From the NCBI GenBank assembly GCA_964304625.1, contig OZ199838.1:2914001-2978000 (forward strand): a DNA stretch of 64,000 nt, written 5' to 3'. The translations under genes were made by a program, and so were the position numbers. Source of the DNA: Kudoa neothunni. Its lineage: Eukaryota; Cnidaria. Below are positions 25,013-36,851 of this stretch, one piece after another (position 1 is the stretch's first letter; every line of letters begins with the position of its first letter). The notes beneath the pieces are model-generated. The model did not search any database and was not told where the DNA came from. It was given only the letters and a program-made list of their open reading frames with translations.

Positions 25013-26531
25013 TGTCCCGTGAACAACGCAATATTTCAGAGAAAATGGAAATCATCCATTACTACAATTCAATAAAAACGTTGAAGGGTGCGAAATCAAT
25101 GACAATTTCCAAGTTTAAATTGAGTGCTATAGTAGTCTTCTATTGAATAGTATTGTAAAATCACATTTAAGGTCATTCAACACTTGATAGAATTCTTTCG
25201 CACGAAGATGAATTCAAAAATATAGACGATGAAGTGTATGATTGGTTTGTTAAACAACGGTCGAATGGTAACGTTCTGTCAGGAGATGCCATTATCAAAA
25301 AGGCTTCTTATATTGCAAATGAAAACAAAGTTTCCAATTTTAAAACCAACAAGGGATTGCTTGCAGGGTTCAAGTCAAGATATGGGATAGTTTTCAAAAA
25401 GTTCCATGGCGAGGCTGCGAGTGCAGATGTTGCATCTGTCGACTCATGGATTATTGAGAACATTGATTTGATCAGAGCATATAATCCAAAAGACGTTATT
25501 AACATCGACGAAACTTCTCTTTATTATGAGCAGTTACAAAATAGTAGTTACGTTTTAAGGGAGGAAGTAGGGATTAAGGGAAAAAAATTATCCAAAAAAG
25601 GGTGACTGTTTTACTGTCCTCAGCTTTAAATGGGGATAAGTTCCCATTAGTTGTTATCGGGAAATTTCAAAATCCTAGATGTTTTAAGAGTCAAGCACCT
25701 CCCATGTGAATATTATGCACAAAAAAGTGCATGGATGACTTCTAGGATATTTATAGAAATAATGAAAAAGTTTAACCGAAGGATGATAAATCAGAATAGA
25801 AAAGTCTTAATTTTGTTGGACCAATGTCCAGGCCATCCAAAAAATATTGATTGCTTTGAAAATATCAAATTTTTGTTCTTACCTAAAAATACAACTAGTA
25901 TTTTACAACCCCTTGATTTAGGCATCATTCGCTGTCTTAAAAGCAGGTACAAAAGTTCAATGACCGAGCGAATGGTTTTATGCGAAGATTCTATCATAAA
26001 AAAATGTACATTGCTCGACCCAATGATAACATTAACTAAATGTTGGGGCAGTATTCCGCCGCAAATTATTATTAATTGCTTTAAAAAATCAAAAATATTT
26101 GGGGGTATTAAATAAAATTACGACGAGAAAGTTATTCTCAGTTTATAGACCAAGAAGATGTGAGTGAGATACCTCAAATCAGCAACTGTTCTCAAGGTAA
26201 TATTTAATGTATACGTAATTAATTTTTTCTAGATGAAATCGAAGATTCAGAAAATATGTTTGATGACGATTATGAAGCAACATGTGAGGAAGAAAATAAT
26301 GAGGACTCATTGTCCATAAGTGACGAATCTGACGATAGCGAATCAATCATTGAAGACATCAAAATTTCAATTAATCGAATGAAAAATGCAGTGAACGTTC
26401 TGAGGGAAGCTTTTATTAAAGAGGATCTGACGGGATTGTTTGATTTACATCCCATAATGGACCGAGTTTTAAAAATATCAAGAGAAAGATTCCGACAAAC
26501 TAAAATTACAAGCTTTTTCGACAAAATTTGA
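25013..26531 (+). pseudogene. Tigger/pogo (CENPB-like, DDE_1) transposase, frameshifted
   Basis: The start is MSREQRNISEKMEIIHYYN (ATG 25013), the CENPB-type N-terminal helix-turn-helix. An intron of about 49 bases (about 25120-25168) restores KFKLS-HSTLDRILSHEDEF. The second DNA-binding half (VYDWFVKQRSNGNVLSGDAI) and the DDE core follow: VINIDETSLYYEQ (first Asp), ILLDQCPGHPKN (second Asp) and LPKNTTSILQPLDLGIIR (third Asp). Two frame changes interrupt the core, near 25590-25605 (an A-rich run) and near 25700. The acidic C-terminus at 26256-26531 ends ..KITSFFDKI, typical of Tigger proteins, after a probable intron ending near 26232. The catalytic residues are present, but the reading frame is broken, so the element is not autonomous now. 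Confidence 0.88.
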
Positions 26532-26731
26532 TAAATCACATTTCATTTAATTAAATAATATATTTATATATAAAAAATTGATTTTCACTAATTGGCATCG
26601 GACGTAAACACGAAAAAATCGTATTTTATAGTACAATGCGCACGCAAAGGTCTGGATATTGCGTAAAAATTTGTTATTGCGTGGGTTTTTGTTGGCCCCA
26701 GAAACCCACGCAATATCCAATCTCGACTGTA

Positions 26732-27134
26732 TTTCATTACATTAGTTTCTTTTACAAAAATAACGTATATCATCACGTTATTTGAAAAGGGATAAAATCG
26801 ACGTAATTTGTATAATTTTTTAGATATCCTAAGATTTTGAACTATAATTGTTTATAATAGAGGTGTAGGTGTATCAAAATTTATCAGTTTGATGTAGGAA
26901 TAGTTTTTTTATTAATTAACTTAATATCCTCGAGTGATAATTCGCTCAAACTTCCCTTACTAATTGTAATTTGTCGACTCCGCGTGTTTGTAGAATTAAG
27001 CATACATTCTCTCCCAAATTCGTACAATTGTTGATAAAAACCGTAATTTTAATGATGATTGTTCTCAAAAATATTTCTTCACCCATTCAATGAATAAAAC
27101 GGTGTGTTTGCTTTGTCTCGAATCAGCCGCCGTA
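26732..27134. other. AT-rich spacer between Tigger and piggyBac elements
   Basis: About 400 bases. No coding or structural feature recognised. Confidence 0.5.
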
Positions 27135-27138
27135 TTAA

Positions 27139-29128
27139 TCCTCTTACACACATCGGGGGTCAAAAATGGGCCCAGCCTCTTTTATCAACGATTTTCTTAA
27201 AATCTCTCCTACAGAGTTTTCAGTAATTTTTCCTAATTTATGTTATTATTTTATTAATTTAAAATATTTTCTGAAATAAAAATAAAATGAATTATAAACA
27301 CTATTAAATCATCGAAACATTAAAACTTCCATTCCCCATTCTTTATTGGAAATCTATGATAATTACTCTCTTAATTCCATGTGTAATATCAAATAAAACC
27401 ATTAAATATTCATTTAATTTTAAGAATAAGTAAAATAATTTTGAAGAAGAGATAAATCGATGAGTTTTTAATGTGTCACGTGATCATATAGATTCAAAAT
27501 CACCTGAACTTTGGTCTGTTTTAGAGATGGAAAGAGATAAACATGGAATTCTACTGGATGGCACTGATTTTGAGTTTAGCGACTATTCGATTAAACAATC
27601 CTATATCCGATTATGATGATTCGGATGATGAAACAGAATTTAGCACTGAATTGATTGCCACGTTGACTTTGAAAAATGGAGAAAAGTGGTCTAAACAACC
27701 AACAACAAGCCAACGAAGAACTGACGTGGAAAATATTTTTAAGTGCCGATCAAGTTTCAAATCGCATGTGCTAAAACGATCGGATACCCCATTCATGGCA
27801 TTTTTAAACTATTTCTTCAACGAAATCCTTGATTTGATTGTTGAATGCACCAATAATTATATTAAAAACCATATATCAAAATTAACTATGATTATCAAAG
27901 ATTATCTATTGAAATATATTGTTGGCTGCATAATGATTGGTTTAATGAAGGATAAAAATATGGATATTCGAGAATTCTGGTCAACCTACAATAAATCAGT
28001 CAATCTCCATTAATTTATTTGAAAAAATATTTTCGTGTATTCGGTTTGATAAAAGAGAATCCAGAATACAAGATGACAAATTGGTTCCCATAGGGAAAGT
28101 TTTTGAGCACTTTATTGGAAATTTTCGAAAAAATTATACATCCAATGAACAAATGACCGTTGATGAGCAACTGGTGACATTTAGAGGGAGATGTGGGCCC
28201 AAAATGTACATTCCAAATAAACCCGGACGGTATGGTGTTAAAATATGGGCTTTATGCGACTCAAAGATTGCCTACCTATTCAAGGCAAAGGTATATTTTG
28301 GAGAAGATAATGGCGAAGTACAGTTTAATCAAGGGGAAAATGTTGTGAAAACTTTATGTGAGTCGATTTTTAAATCTGGTCGAAATATCACAACAGATAA
28401 TTTTTTCACTACTCTTTCCCTCGCAAGATTTCTACTTGGCCAAAAATTGATAATTGTAAGAACTATTCGAAGAAATAAAAAATTTTTGATAGATACCAGA
28501 GTTTCAAATGTCGAAAGGAAATGAAAATAATAGTCAGTTCTTGTTGTCAACACTTTACAGAGATGCGAATATTGATGAAGAAAGTCCAAAATCTGAAACT
28601 ATATCCTACTATAATTCTACAAAAGGTGGAGTTGACACTCTTGATCAAGTAGTAAGATATTTTTCGGTAGAAAGAAAAACACGAAGGTGGCCAATGGCTC
28701 TTTTCTATAATTTGTTAGACATTGCTTCGTATAATGCCTACTTGTTGTATTGCGAAAAGCATCCCGCATTCTTGAATAAATATAGAAGGCGAGTTAGAAG
28801 AGAATTTCTAGAATTACTCGCATACGAGCTTTTACCATCTAAAAGTCCCGAAACTGGCATTCTATCTTTAAGAAGACCTAAAATCTTACAAAACAATATC
28901 AGAAAGTGGTGCCAAATCTGTATTTGTTCGAGGAGATTGAAAACGTCGTCGCAGTGCAAATTATGCAATAAAATGGCGTGCCAACTTCATAATAAAGAAG
29001 AAATAATTTGCATTAAATGTTTGAATTAAAATAATATCAATTAGAATTTTTGAAATTTTAAAAACGTTTTCATGTGTTTATTTTTTAGTGGGGGTCAACC
29101 TAAGTTTTTTTGCGCATGTGTACGAGGG
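27139..29128 (+). mobile_element. piggyBac element with matching ends and TTAA target sites
   Basis: TTAA at 27135-27138 and 29129-29132 flank the element. The left end (TCCTCTTACACACAT) and the reverse complement of the right end (CCCTCGTACACATG) match over about 14 bases, which fits piggyBac terminal repeats. Length is about 1.99 kb. It carries a damaged transposase. Confidence 0.85.
27528..29029 (+). pseudogene. piggyBac transposase, frameshifted, with C-terminal Cys-rich finger
   Basis: The probable start is ATG 27528 (MERDKHGILLDGTDFEF). The frame changes near 27600 into an acidic N-terminal region (SDYDDSDDETEF). The DDE_Tnp_1_7 core is present: MTVDEQLVTFRGRC..YIPNKPGRYGVKIW (about 28152-28250), then SGRNITTDNFFTTL (about 28376-28418), then SYYNSTKGGVDTLDQ (about 28603-28650) and KTRRWPMALFYNLLD. 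There is a further disruption near 28000-28080. Near 28500 a frame change coincides with apparent loss of the family's ..KDKxTLVSYxPKK segment. The C-terminus has the usual finger, CQICIC..CKLCNKMAC..CIKC (about 28915-29025). It is not functional as it stands. Confidence 0.88.
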
Positions 29129-29279
29129 TTAAAGGAATATAACTTGGAACAAAACGTGGGGAATCCAGTGAAAAAATCAACAATAACAACAGGGAACATA
29201 CGACCTTAAAATACCTTGAAAGTTACCAGAAGAAACTCAGTTGATTAAAAACGAAATCTCTAACCCCAGAAGACCAATC

Positions 29280-30716
29280 TGAAGCAAGTTTTATGATATC
29301 ATATATCATATAACATTGCTCGGCGAAACAAACCATTTTTAAATGGCGAATTTATAAAAGAATGTATAATGGATTGTGTTAACGTTGTTTGGCTGGAATT
29401 GAAAAAAAAGTTTGAAAATATTCCGGTATGAAGGAAGACAATTGTGTGTCTTATAGAAATGATAAGTGAAAATTTAAGCCAATAATTAAAAGATACAAGC
29501 AAAGATTTGGTGCGTTATTCATTAGCTTTAGATGAATGCATCGATATTAAAGACACTGCATAATTGCTTATCTTTGTACGCGAAATAGACCCTAATTGTT
29601 GTATCACTGAAGAGTTACTTTCTTTGGAACAACCGATGGAAAGTACAACGACTGGGCGGGATTTGTTTGAATGTGTGGTTAAAGCAGTTGAAAACAATGA
29701 ATTACCTCTGAGTAAATTTACAAGCTTAACAACTGATGGCACTCGCTCTTTATTGGGCAAGAATTTGGGAATGATTTAACTATTGAATGGAAAGCTTAAA
29801 AGGGAATCTCCTTTTTAATCTTTTCTGTCGTTTCACTGCATTTTAAATCAAGAAAGTTTGTGTAAATCTGCATTAATTAAGTTTAAACCTCATTGTAAAT
29901 ATGGTTGTGAACGCAATAAACATCATTTGTTCAAGAGCTCTGAGTCACCGTCAGTTCAGGTCGTTGTTAAATGACCTTGATTCTGAGTACAGAGACGTTA
30001 TCTAACATAACAACGTACGATGGTTGTTAAGTTTAGGAAAGATTTAATAATATGAGAGACGAAATTCGGGCTTTTCTTAAAATGAAAGATTTGAATTGTG
30101 AGTTTATTCATAATATAGACTGTGATGAATGGAGGTTTGAGGTTATGTTCGCAATTGAATCATTGAAAAACTCAATGAATTAAACCTAAAGTTGTAAGGT
30201 AAACAACTCATGGTTTATGAAATGTTCAACCATTTTAAATCTTTTGAAGCGAAACTATCCCTTTTTATAAATCAAAGAAATGAAGGGAAATTTACTCACT
30301 TTCCATTGCTTCCAAAAGAAAAAGTGCCTCCGGCTATTCGTTTATGAAAAAGCCATCTGAAATCTTTAATTTTAAATACTCACATTGTTATTCTCTGTTG
30401 ATGTCAACATGGTTCCCGGCGAGTTTCAGCTGGAACTGATAGATGTTCAATCTGATAATGTTTATTAAATGAATTGTTTGTAGTTGTTCCACTAGTAGAA
30501 TTTTACAATTCGTTACCTGCTAAGAGTTTTCCATGCCTTACAAATTTCGCTTCGGAAATATTTTCTATGTTTGGGTCAACTCATATTTGTGAGCAAAGTT
30601 TCTTCTGTATGAAAATTAATAAAAACAAGAATAGGTCTGCTGTCAGAAAAGAACCTACGAGCCGTACTCCTAATATCTTCGAACTAATAGCTTATAACCG
30701 AACCTTAAGCTATTAG
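29280..30716 (+). mobile_element. Second ZBED5/FAM200-like hAT transposase fossil
   Basis: 29564-29779 encodes LIFVREIDPNCCITEELLSL..TTTGRDLFECV..FTSLTTDGTRSLLG, the same blocks as the hAT copy at 6.9-7.4 kb. 30474-30716 carries the hAT C-terminal dimerisation block (YNSLPAKSFPCLTNFA..FGSTHICEQSFFCMKINKNKNR). Between and before them the frame is riddled with stops (for example 29400-29560 and 29800-30470). An old, dead copy with no terminal repeats found. Confidence 0.85.
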
Positions 30717-30719
30717 TTC

Positions 30720-31779
30720 ATGAAAATATTTAGTAATTTTTTTCTTTATATTCTAGTTTTATTTAACGTCTGAAATGCAACACCAATCGCTTCAGAGTTG
30801 AAACTTTATGATAAATATAAGTTTTATTAATTGGTATAATTAAGGGAAATTAAAAGAAATAATAAGTTACGATAACTTTTCCTGGTGGAATTATTAATAT
30901 AAATATATAAAACCTTAAAAGATGAACGTTACATTGATACTTACCAAAAATTAAGATTTTTTTGATTTCATGTTATTTTAATCATAATTTGGGATTGTAA
31001 TATTCCGTAATAAATTTTAAGAAAATTATTTCTGTAAGTAGATTATATTTATCACAAAAGATTTAATGTAATCTGAAATATTATAAATCTAATTAATTTT
31101 TATTAGTTTAATCATATTCAAATTTATAATTTAGGTCTCATTTTAAAGTGGATGTAGTATTGAATTTTATGCTTACAATAATTATAAAATAATTGCATCA
31201 GAATTATTTTTTATATATTTCATATGTACTCAATGAGTAATATTAACTCTTCATAATTTTAATTAAAATTAAAACTTATCAGGTATAAAACCTATTATTT
31301 CAATCGTAACTTGCAATAGTATGCCGATCATAAAATTTCTATATACAAAAAAGTTTAATTCTTTTTTAAATTAATCTATACCCTAACATGTTTATTGTAC
31401 CAAAAATGTTAGAAAAACCACCAATAGGTATTTAAGTTCTCAGAAAACACCTAATCAACAATGAGGCCCACCACTACCACTACCTTAGAGGGTTGACTAA
31501 GTCATAGATACAATGTTTGTATATAAATTCATATACTTCCCTGATACACCCTTAGAAATAAAATAATTTGAGATTATATAATCCATATAAATATTAGCGG
31601 TTAAAAGGTCATTATTTTAAAATTATTGTAAAAATCGTATCATCATAAGAAGATACCGACAACATTCCAACAGAAGAAATTTCAATTAAAACTAATAAGT
31701 TATCTGAGACTGAACGCATTAGAAAAATATCAAAACAACGTTGGTTTAAACACTTATAACGATAAATTAAACAAATATG
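30720..31779. other. AT-rich intergenic stretch
   Basis: No coding feature recognised. The right part probably contains the 3' untranslated region of OGFOD1 (minus strand). Confidence 0.45.
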
Positions 31780-34700
31780 CTAATGTGAATCATCAGACTC
31801 TATAATATGTCCCTCAGAATCATCATCATCGTCTTCGTCATTACCGGACGAATCGGAGTGGTCAAGTCTAAAAAGAGGGATAGGAGGAACAGACGACGAA
31901 TCACCCGAAAGATCATCCATAAATTCTTCAGCTAAATCATCGTCATCTTCATCTTCGTCTGGGTAGCCAACAGTTCGATCTTCGAGATCATATCTAGAGT
32001 AGAAGAGGAAGAATTCCTTGGCTGAATATCCATCCTGTGTTCGGCAGTTTATGTATTTGATGTAGTTGTTTTCGTCGAAATGCTTTACTGCTAGTACCAG
32101 AGAATTTGCTGCAGGTGATATCTCTCTTGGCTATAGAATGAAAATTAATATGTGATTAGATTAAGACCAAATGTAATGTATCATTCAAAAAAAGTTAAAA
32201 ACACACGAATTCATCATCAACTATATATAAACTATACGACGTGTCATATCAACCCTCCTAATCATAATTAAAAATTTCAAAATTCACATTAACCTCGAAA
32301 GAGACTATGCACTGATATATTCAAGAAAAAAGACGTGCGAACGAACACTGAAATTTATCTTTTACTCTCTAATATACTCAAAAATGATTACATCCCAACG
32401 AATTTGGTGTCTTTAGGACCCATATTTTTATTTTACAATAATTATAAAAAAATTTCTTAATTCTAAGCAAATTTTAAGAATATTCTACAGACAGAATTTT
32501 GAGAAAAAGGGTCGATTGTTTCGCCAATTAATGCTCGAAAATCCCATTCGGTAAGTTTAGTTGGAGTTTCATAAATTTTCGTTAAAATTAGATCAACAAT
32601 TTATTTATATACATTAAAATCAATTAATATTTATTCGGCAAACTGATTACACTCATTCAAAGAACGAAATCGGTCAAAATATCTTCCACAACTTATACAT
32701 CGAGTTTCTTTTATTATGTTTAAGTTAAAATCCATTATTTCAACCTCTTAGGAACAATATAGAACATATATTTTAATTACTTTCTGATTCTGTGATTTAT
32801 AACTAATAATGATTAAATAAATGTTATACTATTTAATTTTAAAGCATTTCAAGTTGATTAAAGGTCTAGAAATTCGAATTCTAAACGTACAACAACTATC
32901 GCAATTGAATTGAATGTTCAGCGAGCTTTTACGTTGCAGGTCTGTGGCTGTGGGCGGGGTTTTAAAAAAATCAAGGTCGTGAAAAACGCTAGTTTAAATA
33001 CAAAAAAAATATACTCGTATCTATTAAAGTTATTAATCTTCTCCCGATTCATTAATTACATTTTCAGATTTAATTTAAATTTATCGTCGTATTATTGGAA
33101 TTTATTGGCGCGAACGCTCAATCATACTTAATGTCTAACATAGATCAATACACCCAATATTAAGTATTTCGCACTCCGTAGTTCAAGATATATTTTGAAA
33201 TAACATTTAAATTTTCTAATAATGCACGGCAGTGCGTACTTAGTCATTATGTATCCGTGTCACGTTAAGCAATCTAATGTGCTGTCCTTCAATATCGTAA
33301 ATGTTTAAACCTTGTATGATATAAGCTGAATAGGATACATAATTTACAATATAGATATTATTGTCGCACATAACAAAGTTTTTGTTATTATTCAACGTTT
33401 ACAGGTTTTCGATAAAACCCCAAGATTTTGTAAAAATGGAAAAAATCCATGATGGCCATAAAAACTCCGAGACCCTGAGAAAAACCAAGCCCCGGTATGA
33501 AATGCCACACAGCCCACCAAATTCGACTTGAGAGGATCAACTAATTCAATAAGTCATTATTCTCTCATAACTCCCTCGGTAAAAATGTCCCAAAAACTTG
33601 TATGACATTTCGAAACATTCATTTATAAGTTATAGTAAAATAAAAATCCGGGGGTCCAAAGGTCCTCAAGTTCGTTGGAATGTGAATTTTATTTCAATAC
33701 GAAATTTACGCAAATTATCTATCAACATTTCAAAATTTGTAAATATCGTAAATTAACGAGAATTACGAAAATTACAAGTTTTTCGGATTAATATGCAAAA
33801 TATTATAATTTTTAAATCAATATAAAATCACTTTTGGAATTAAAAGACCTCAAGTTCTTTAAAGTGTTAAATTGAGTAAATACTGTTACCGTTAACTGTT
33901 GTCAAAAAGCACGCAGCTTATCCTCCAAGGCTACAACAATCACAATAATACCTACTATAGTCTAAACTCTATAATGTCTAATTATTCATATTAACGTTAT
34001 ATTGGATGCAACAAGTATAACATTAAACAACTCCAATAAAAGTTAGAAAATAATTATCTTATTTAATTTTTCTTATGCAATGTGCAAGTAAGTAACAATT
34101 AAAACAAGATTTTTAATTACAGTTGATTCATCTTCATTAAGTGCGTTAGGTTCGTAGTTGAACGTTCCGCCACAAGCATCGTGCCAAGCTAAATTTCGAA
34201 TTAATTAAATCACAAGATCATCTGACACAACAACAAAGATTTACGAGTGTATTCATTCATCACAATGAGGAAAACATCCAAGAAATTATGGTCCATTTCA
34301 ACCATAGATACAAGATCATTGGCCAAAGTGTAACAACCATGTTTGTAATGTTGAATTTCGAAACAAGCTTCAGTCTCGATTTGGACAGGTATAGTTGTAT
34401 CTTGATAATCGTCGTTTTGAACTTTATTGGTCTCATTATTTCCATTTATCTATAGACAAAAGATACTTAATATTGTCCCCATGAAAGTGGGAGCACAATC
34501 AAACACCTACAGAATCATTTTCATCACCGGTGAACATATCGATTCCAGTAATTTTTGATATATAGCTGGAAAAAACCACAGATTTGAACATCTTTTTAAT
34601 TTTATTTATGGTTGGATATTTGTCTTGAGCGAATTCCTCTTGCATCACATTCAAACGGCTAATATAACAAATACATCAATCAATCAATTTTGTTTTACTG

Positions 34701-36230
34701 AGAAGTTTTTATAATACCAAATTTGTGGGAAATCTCGTTTTTTCCAATTTTGACAGGCGCCCTCATTCACAGAATCTTCAATTTCTCTCAAAAGTTGTCG
34801 ATGTACATCTGGCTGGTGGAAATGTTATTGAGAAAACAGATCACATCTACTTTTAGAAATCTTGCCAACATCACTTGATATTCACTGGCCATAGAAGCTC
34901 TCAAACATGGAACAATTTTCTCGCCCAGAAACTCCTTGTTGATAATATCATGCATAATGTCTTTCTAAAATTATTATTATTATCATTATTATTATCAACA
35001 AAATAATGAATAAAAATAGTAGCTACAGGTTCACTATCACTGTTGATGGTAGTGAATTGTTGGTAGTTCCCAAATGATGGAGGTGTTGTTGGTGTTTTTA
35101 CTTGAGTAGACTCATTGTACAAAAACCATCCAGTAAGTGCTTTTCTTTGTTTGAATGGACTGAAAATCTCTTCAACCTAATTCGATTTTTAGTATTGTTT
35201 CCAACTCATTAACATGAGCAAAAATTGCTGGTGGCAATTATAAAAATCAATATCATACAGCATGGAATGACTTTGGTGAAACTTGGAACAATGCAATCGA
35301 ATTTCTTTTAGGAATGTATTTTTTAACTGCATTCTTCGCATAACCCATTATATCTAGGATAAATGTGTTCAATAATAAAATACAAAAAAATGACTGAACA
35401 ATAGCAGATGATAAATTTTAAAAGTATTCATGTTAATTCATCATTATTTATAACTCGAATCGATTACATCTATCATACAATTCCAGATGTCCTCCATCTT
35501 CATCGACCCAGTCGTTTGGGGTGAGATAATAGATAAAAGCGATGGCGCGTTTATCTGTTTGATCGTCATGACAAAGTAAATAATCTAAACAACCATGGGT
35601 TCTAATTATAGAAATCTGTTTGTTGTTTTAAGTTCGCACCTGAATAGGAGTAATTGGAGAAGAATATATCATTCGATTCACTAAAGGTAATCCCAGAGAC
35701 ATTCACCAAGATTTCTTTCAGCGGATTTATAATAAGTTTACTTCAAATATTATTATGGATTAATCAAATTTCTAAGAAATCCGGTCATTAAAAATCTACT
35801 GAGTTTTTTCCATTGCAGACCAATTTCTGTATCCATTCAAATCAAGACTCTAAAATTTATGGTCCTCTTTTAATTTTTGAAACAAAACTAGAATGTACTT
35901 GTTTGAAATTAAAAAGATCATTAACTTTCACATCCAATGGAATACGTGAATAATCTTCTTCAAGTCCTTTTACTTGATCTTCAGGAAGTACATTTTCTAT
36001 GATAATATGCTTGAATGGGTAAGAATAGTAGGTGATTTGAGATTTCCCATGGCTAACAGTCTCAAATTCGTCATTGTTAGGTGTTCTCTCCTCCCTTACA
36101 AACACATAACAACATTAACGTTCAACTCAATAACAAGAGAAACAACAATAGGATACTTTCTCTGAAACTTGTTGCTCATCTCTTTCAACACTGAAAGGTT
36201 ATTGGACAAGTACGAAAGAAACGAATCCAT
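31780..36230 (-). CDS. OGFOD1: Prolyl 3-hydroxylase OGFOD1/Tpa1-type, multi-exon
   Basis: A 2-oxoglutarate/Fe(II) oxygenase. Family members hydroxylate a proline of ribosomal protein S23 (uS12) and affect translation. The start is ATG complement(36228-36230); exon 1 is 36157-36230 (MDSFLSYLSNNLSVLK..). The next exon (up to 36094) reads YSYPFKHIIIENVLPEDQV. Later exons give SLDLNGYRNW, NPLKEILVNVSGITF, then YLLCHDDQTDKRAIAFIYYL (about 35510-35590) with the metal-binding HxD (HDD). NSIALFQVSPKSFHAV (about 35265-35330) supplies the second His, and QRKALTGWF (about 35115-35150) the 2-oxoglutarate Arg. The C-terminal half (ACFEIQHYKHGCYTL.., WHDACGGTFNYEPN.., NSLVLAVKHFDENNYIKYIN) matches the second, non-catalytic oxygenase fold. 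The last exon (31780-32130) ends in a long Asp/Glu-rich tail. All active-site residues are kept. One intron (32131-34120) is about 2 kb; the others are short. Some middle exon borders are not fixed. Confidence 0.88.
32131..34120 (-). other. 1,990-base intron of OGFOD1
   Basis: Bounded on the minus strand by a GTAATT donor (34120) and a CTATAG acceptor (32131). It joins ..ALNEDEST to PREISPAANSLVLAV in frame. It is about 30 times longer than typical introns in this window. No element ends or RNA gene are recognised inside; the plus-strand frame at 32910-33131 has no recognisable homology. Confidence 0.7.
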
Positions 36231-36851
36231 CTATGCAGCTGATATTATACTGTTGTCACGTGGCTCGTTTAACTCACATGTAGAGATTTGATTGGGACAC
36301 GATTAATGTGGATGGCTGCTGCTGTTTTTTGTTTAGCATAATTTAAATATCCATTTTTAGTAATTACTTGCGATAATTATCAAATTATGAAATTTATTTG
36401 GTTGATTTGTTATTTATGAACAATTAGTTAACTGTTGATTTTCTTTTTAATGCTTTGTTGATGTGCTGTAATCTTACATGAATAATATTCAGGCAGGTGA
36501 ACCGATTGATATCTGCCTCTCTATCAACAAACAATAGATCATTTATCCTCGAATAAATAGAATAGACCCTCATAAAATAAGTGCTCCATCAATCAGTTAT
36601 ACATTCCTATTGATATTTTATAATAATTGAGGGTTATTATGTCGTCTATTTGGTTAGGTTTCGGGCTTAACTACAGTATACCTGTATCAACTTTGGGCTC
36701 AAAAGAAACCATTCGTCAAAACTCGGCTATATGTTTAATCTGTGTATCGTCTCACTAAATATTGAATGTAGGGTTTTTCGAGCTATTTCGTCGCGTGTGC
36801 TTGCAATCATCGTTATTAGTATAGATTCAACCATATTTACAAATTAATATT
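36231..36851. other. Spacer between OGFOD1 start and mariner fossil
   Basis: Presumed OGFOD1 promoter region plus the 5' flank of the mariner-like element. TACAGTATACCTG near 36674 resembles a Tc1-type end, but no partner was found downstream. Confidence 0.35.

Larger units (their letters stand above)
20709..26729 (+). mobile_element. Tigger/pogo DNA transposon, interrupted by a gypsy element
   Basis: The left end starts CAGTCGAGATTGGATATTGC and the right end is its exact reverse complement (at least 22 bp). TA dinucleotides at 20707-20708 and 26730-26731 are the target duplication expected for the Tc1/mariner/pogo superfamily. The transposase is split by the insertion at 20791-24868 and resumes at about 25013. 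Without the insert the element would be about 2 kb. The motif TATTGCGT recurs near both ends (about 20723, 24942, 24962, 26657, 26673), as expected of transposase-binding subterminal repeats. Confidence 0.9.

Noticed and set aside
34901-35122. Free-standing 73-codon minus-strand gene
   Set aside because: It is an internal exon of OGFOD1 (after the GWF block) plus intron read-through, not a separate gene.
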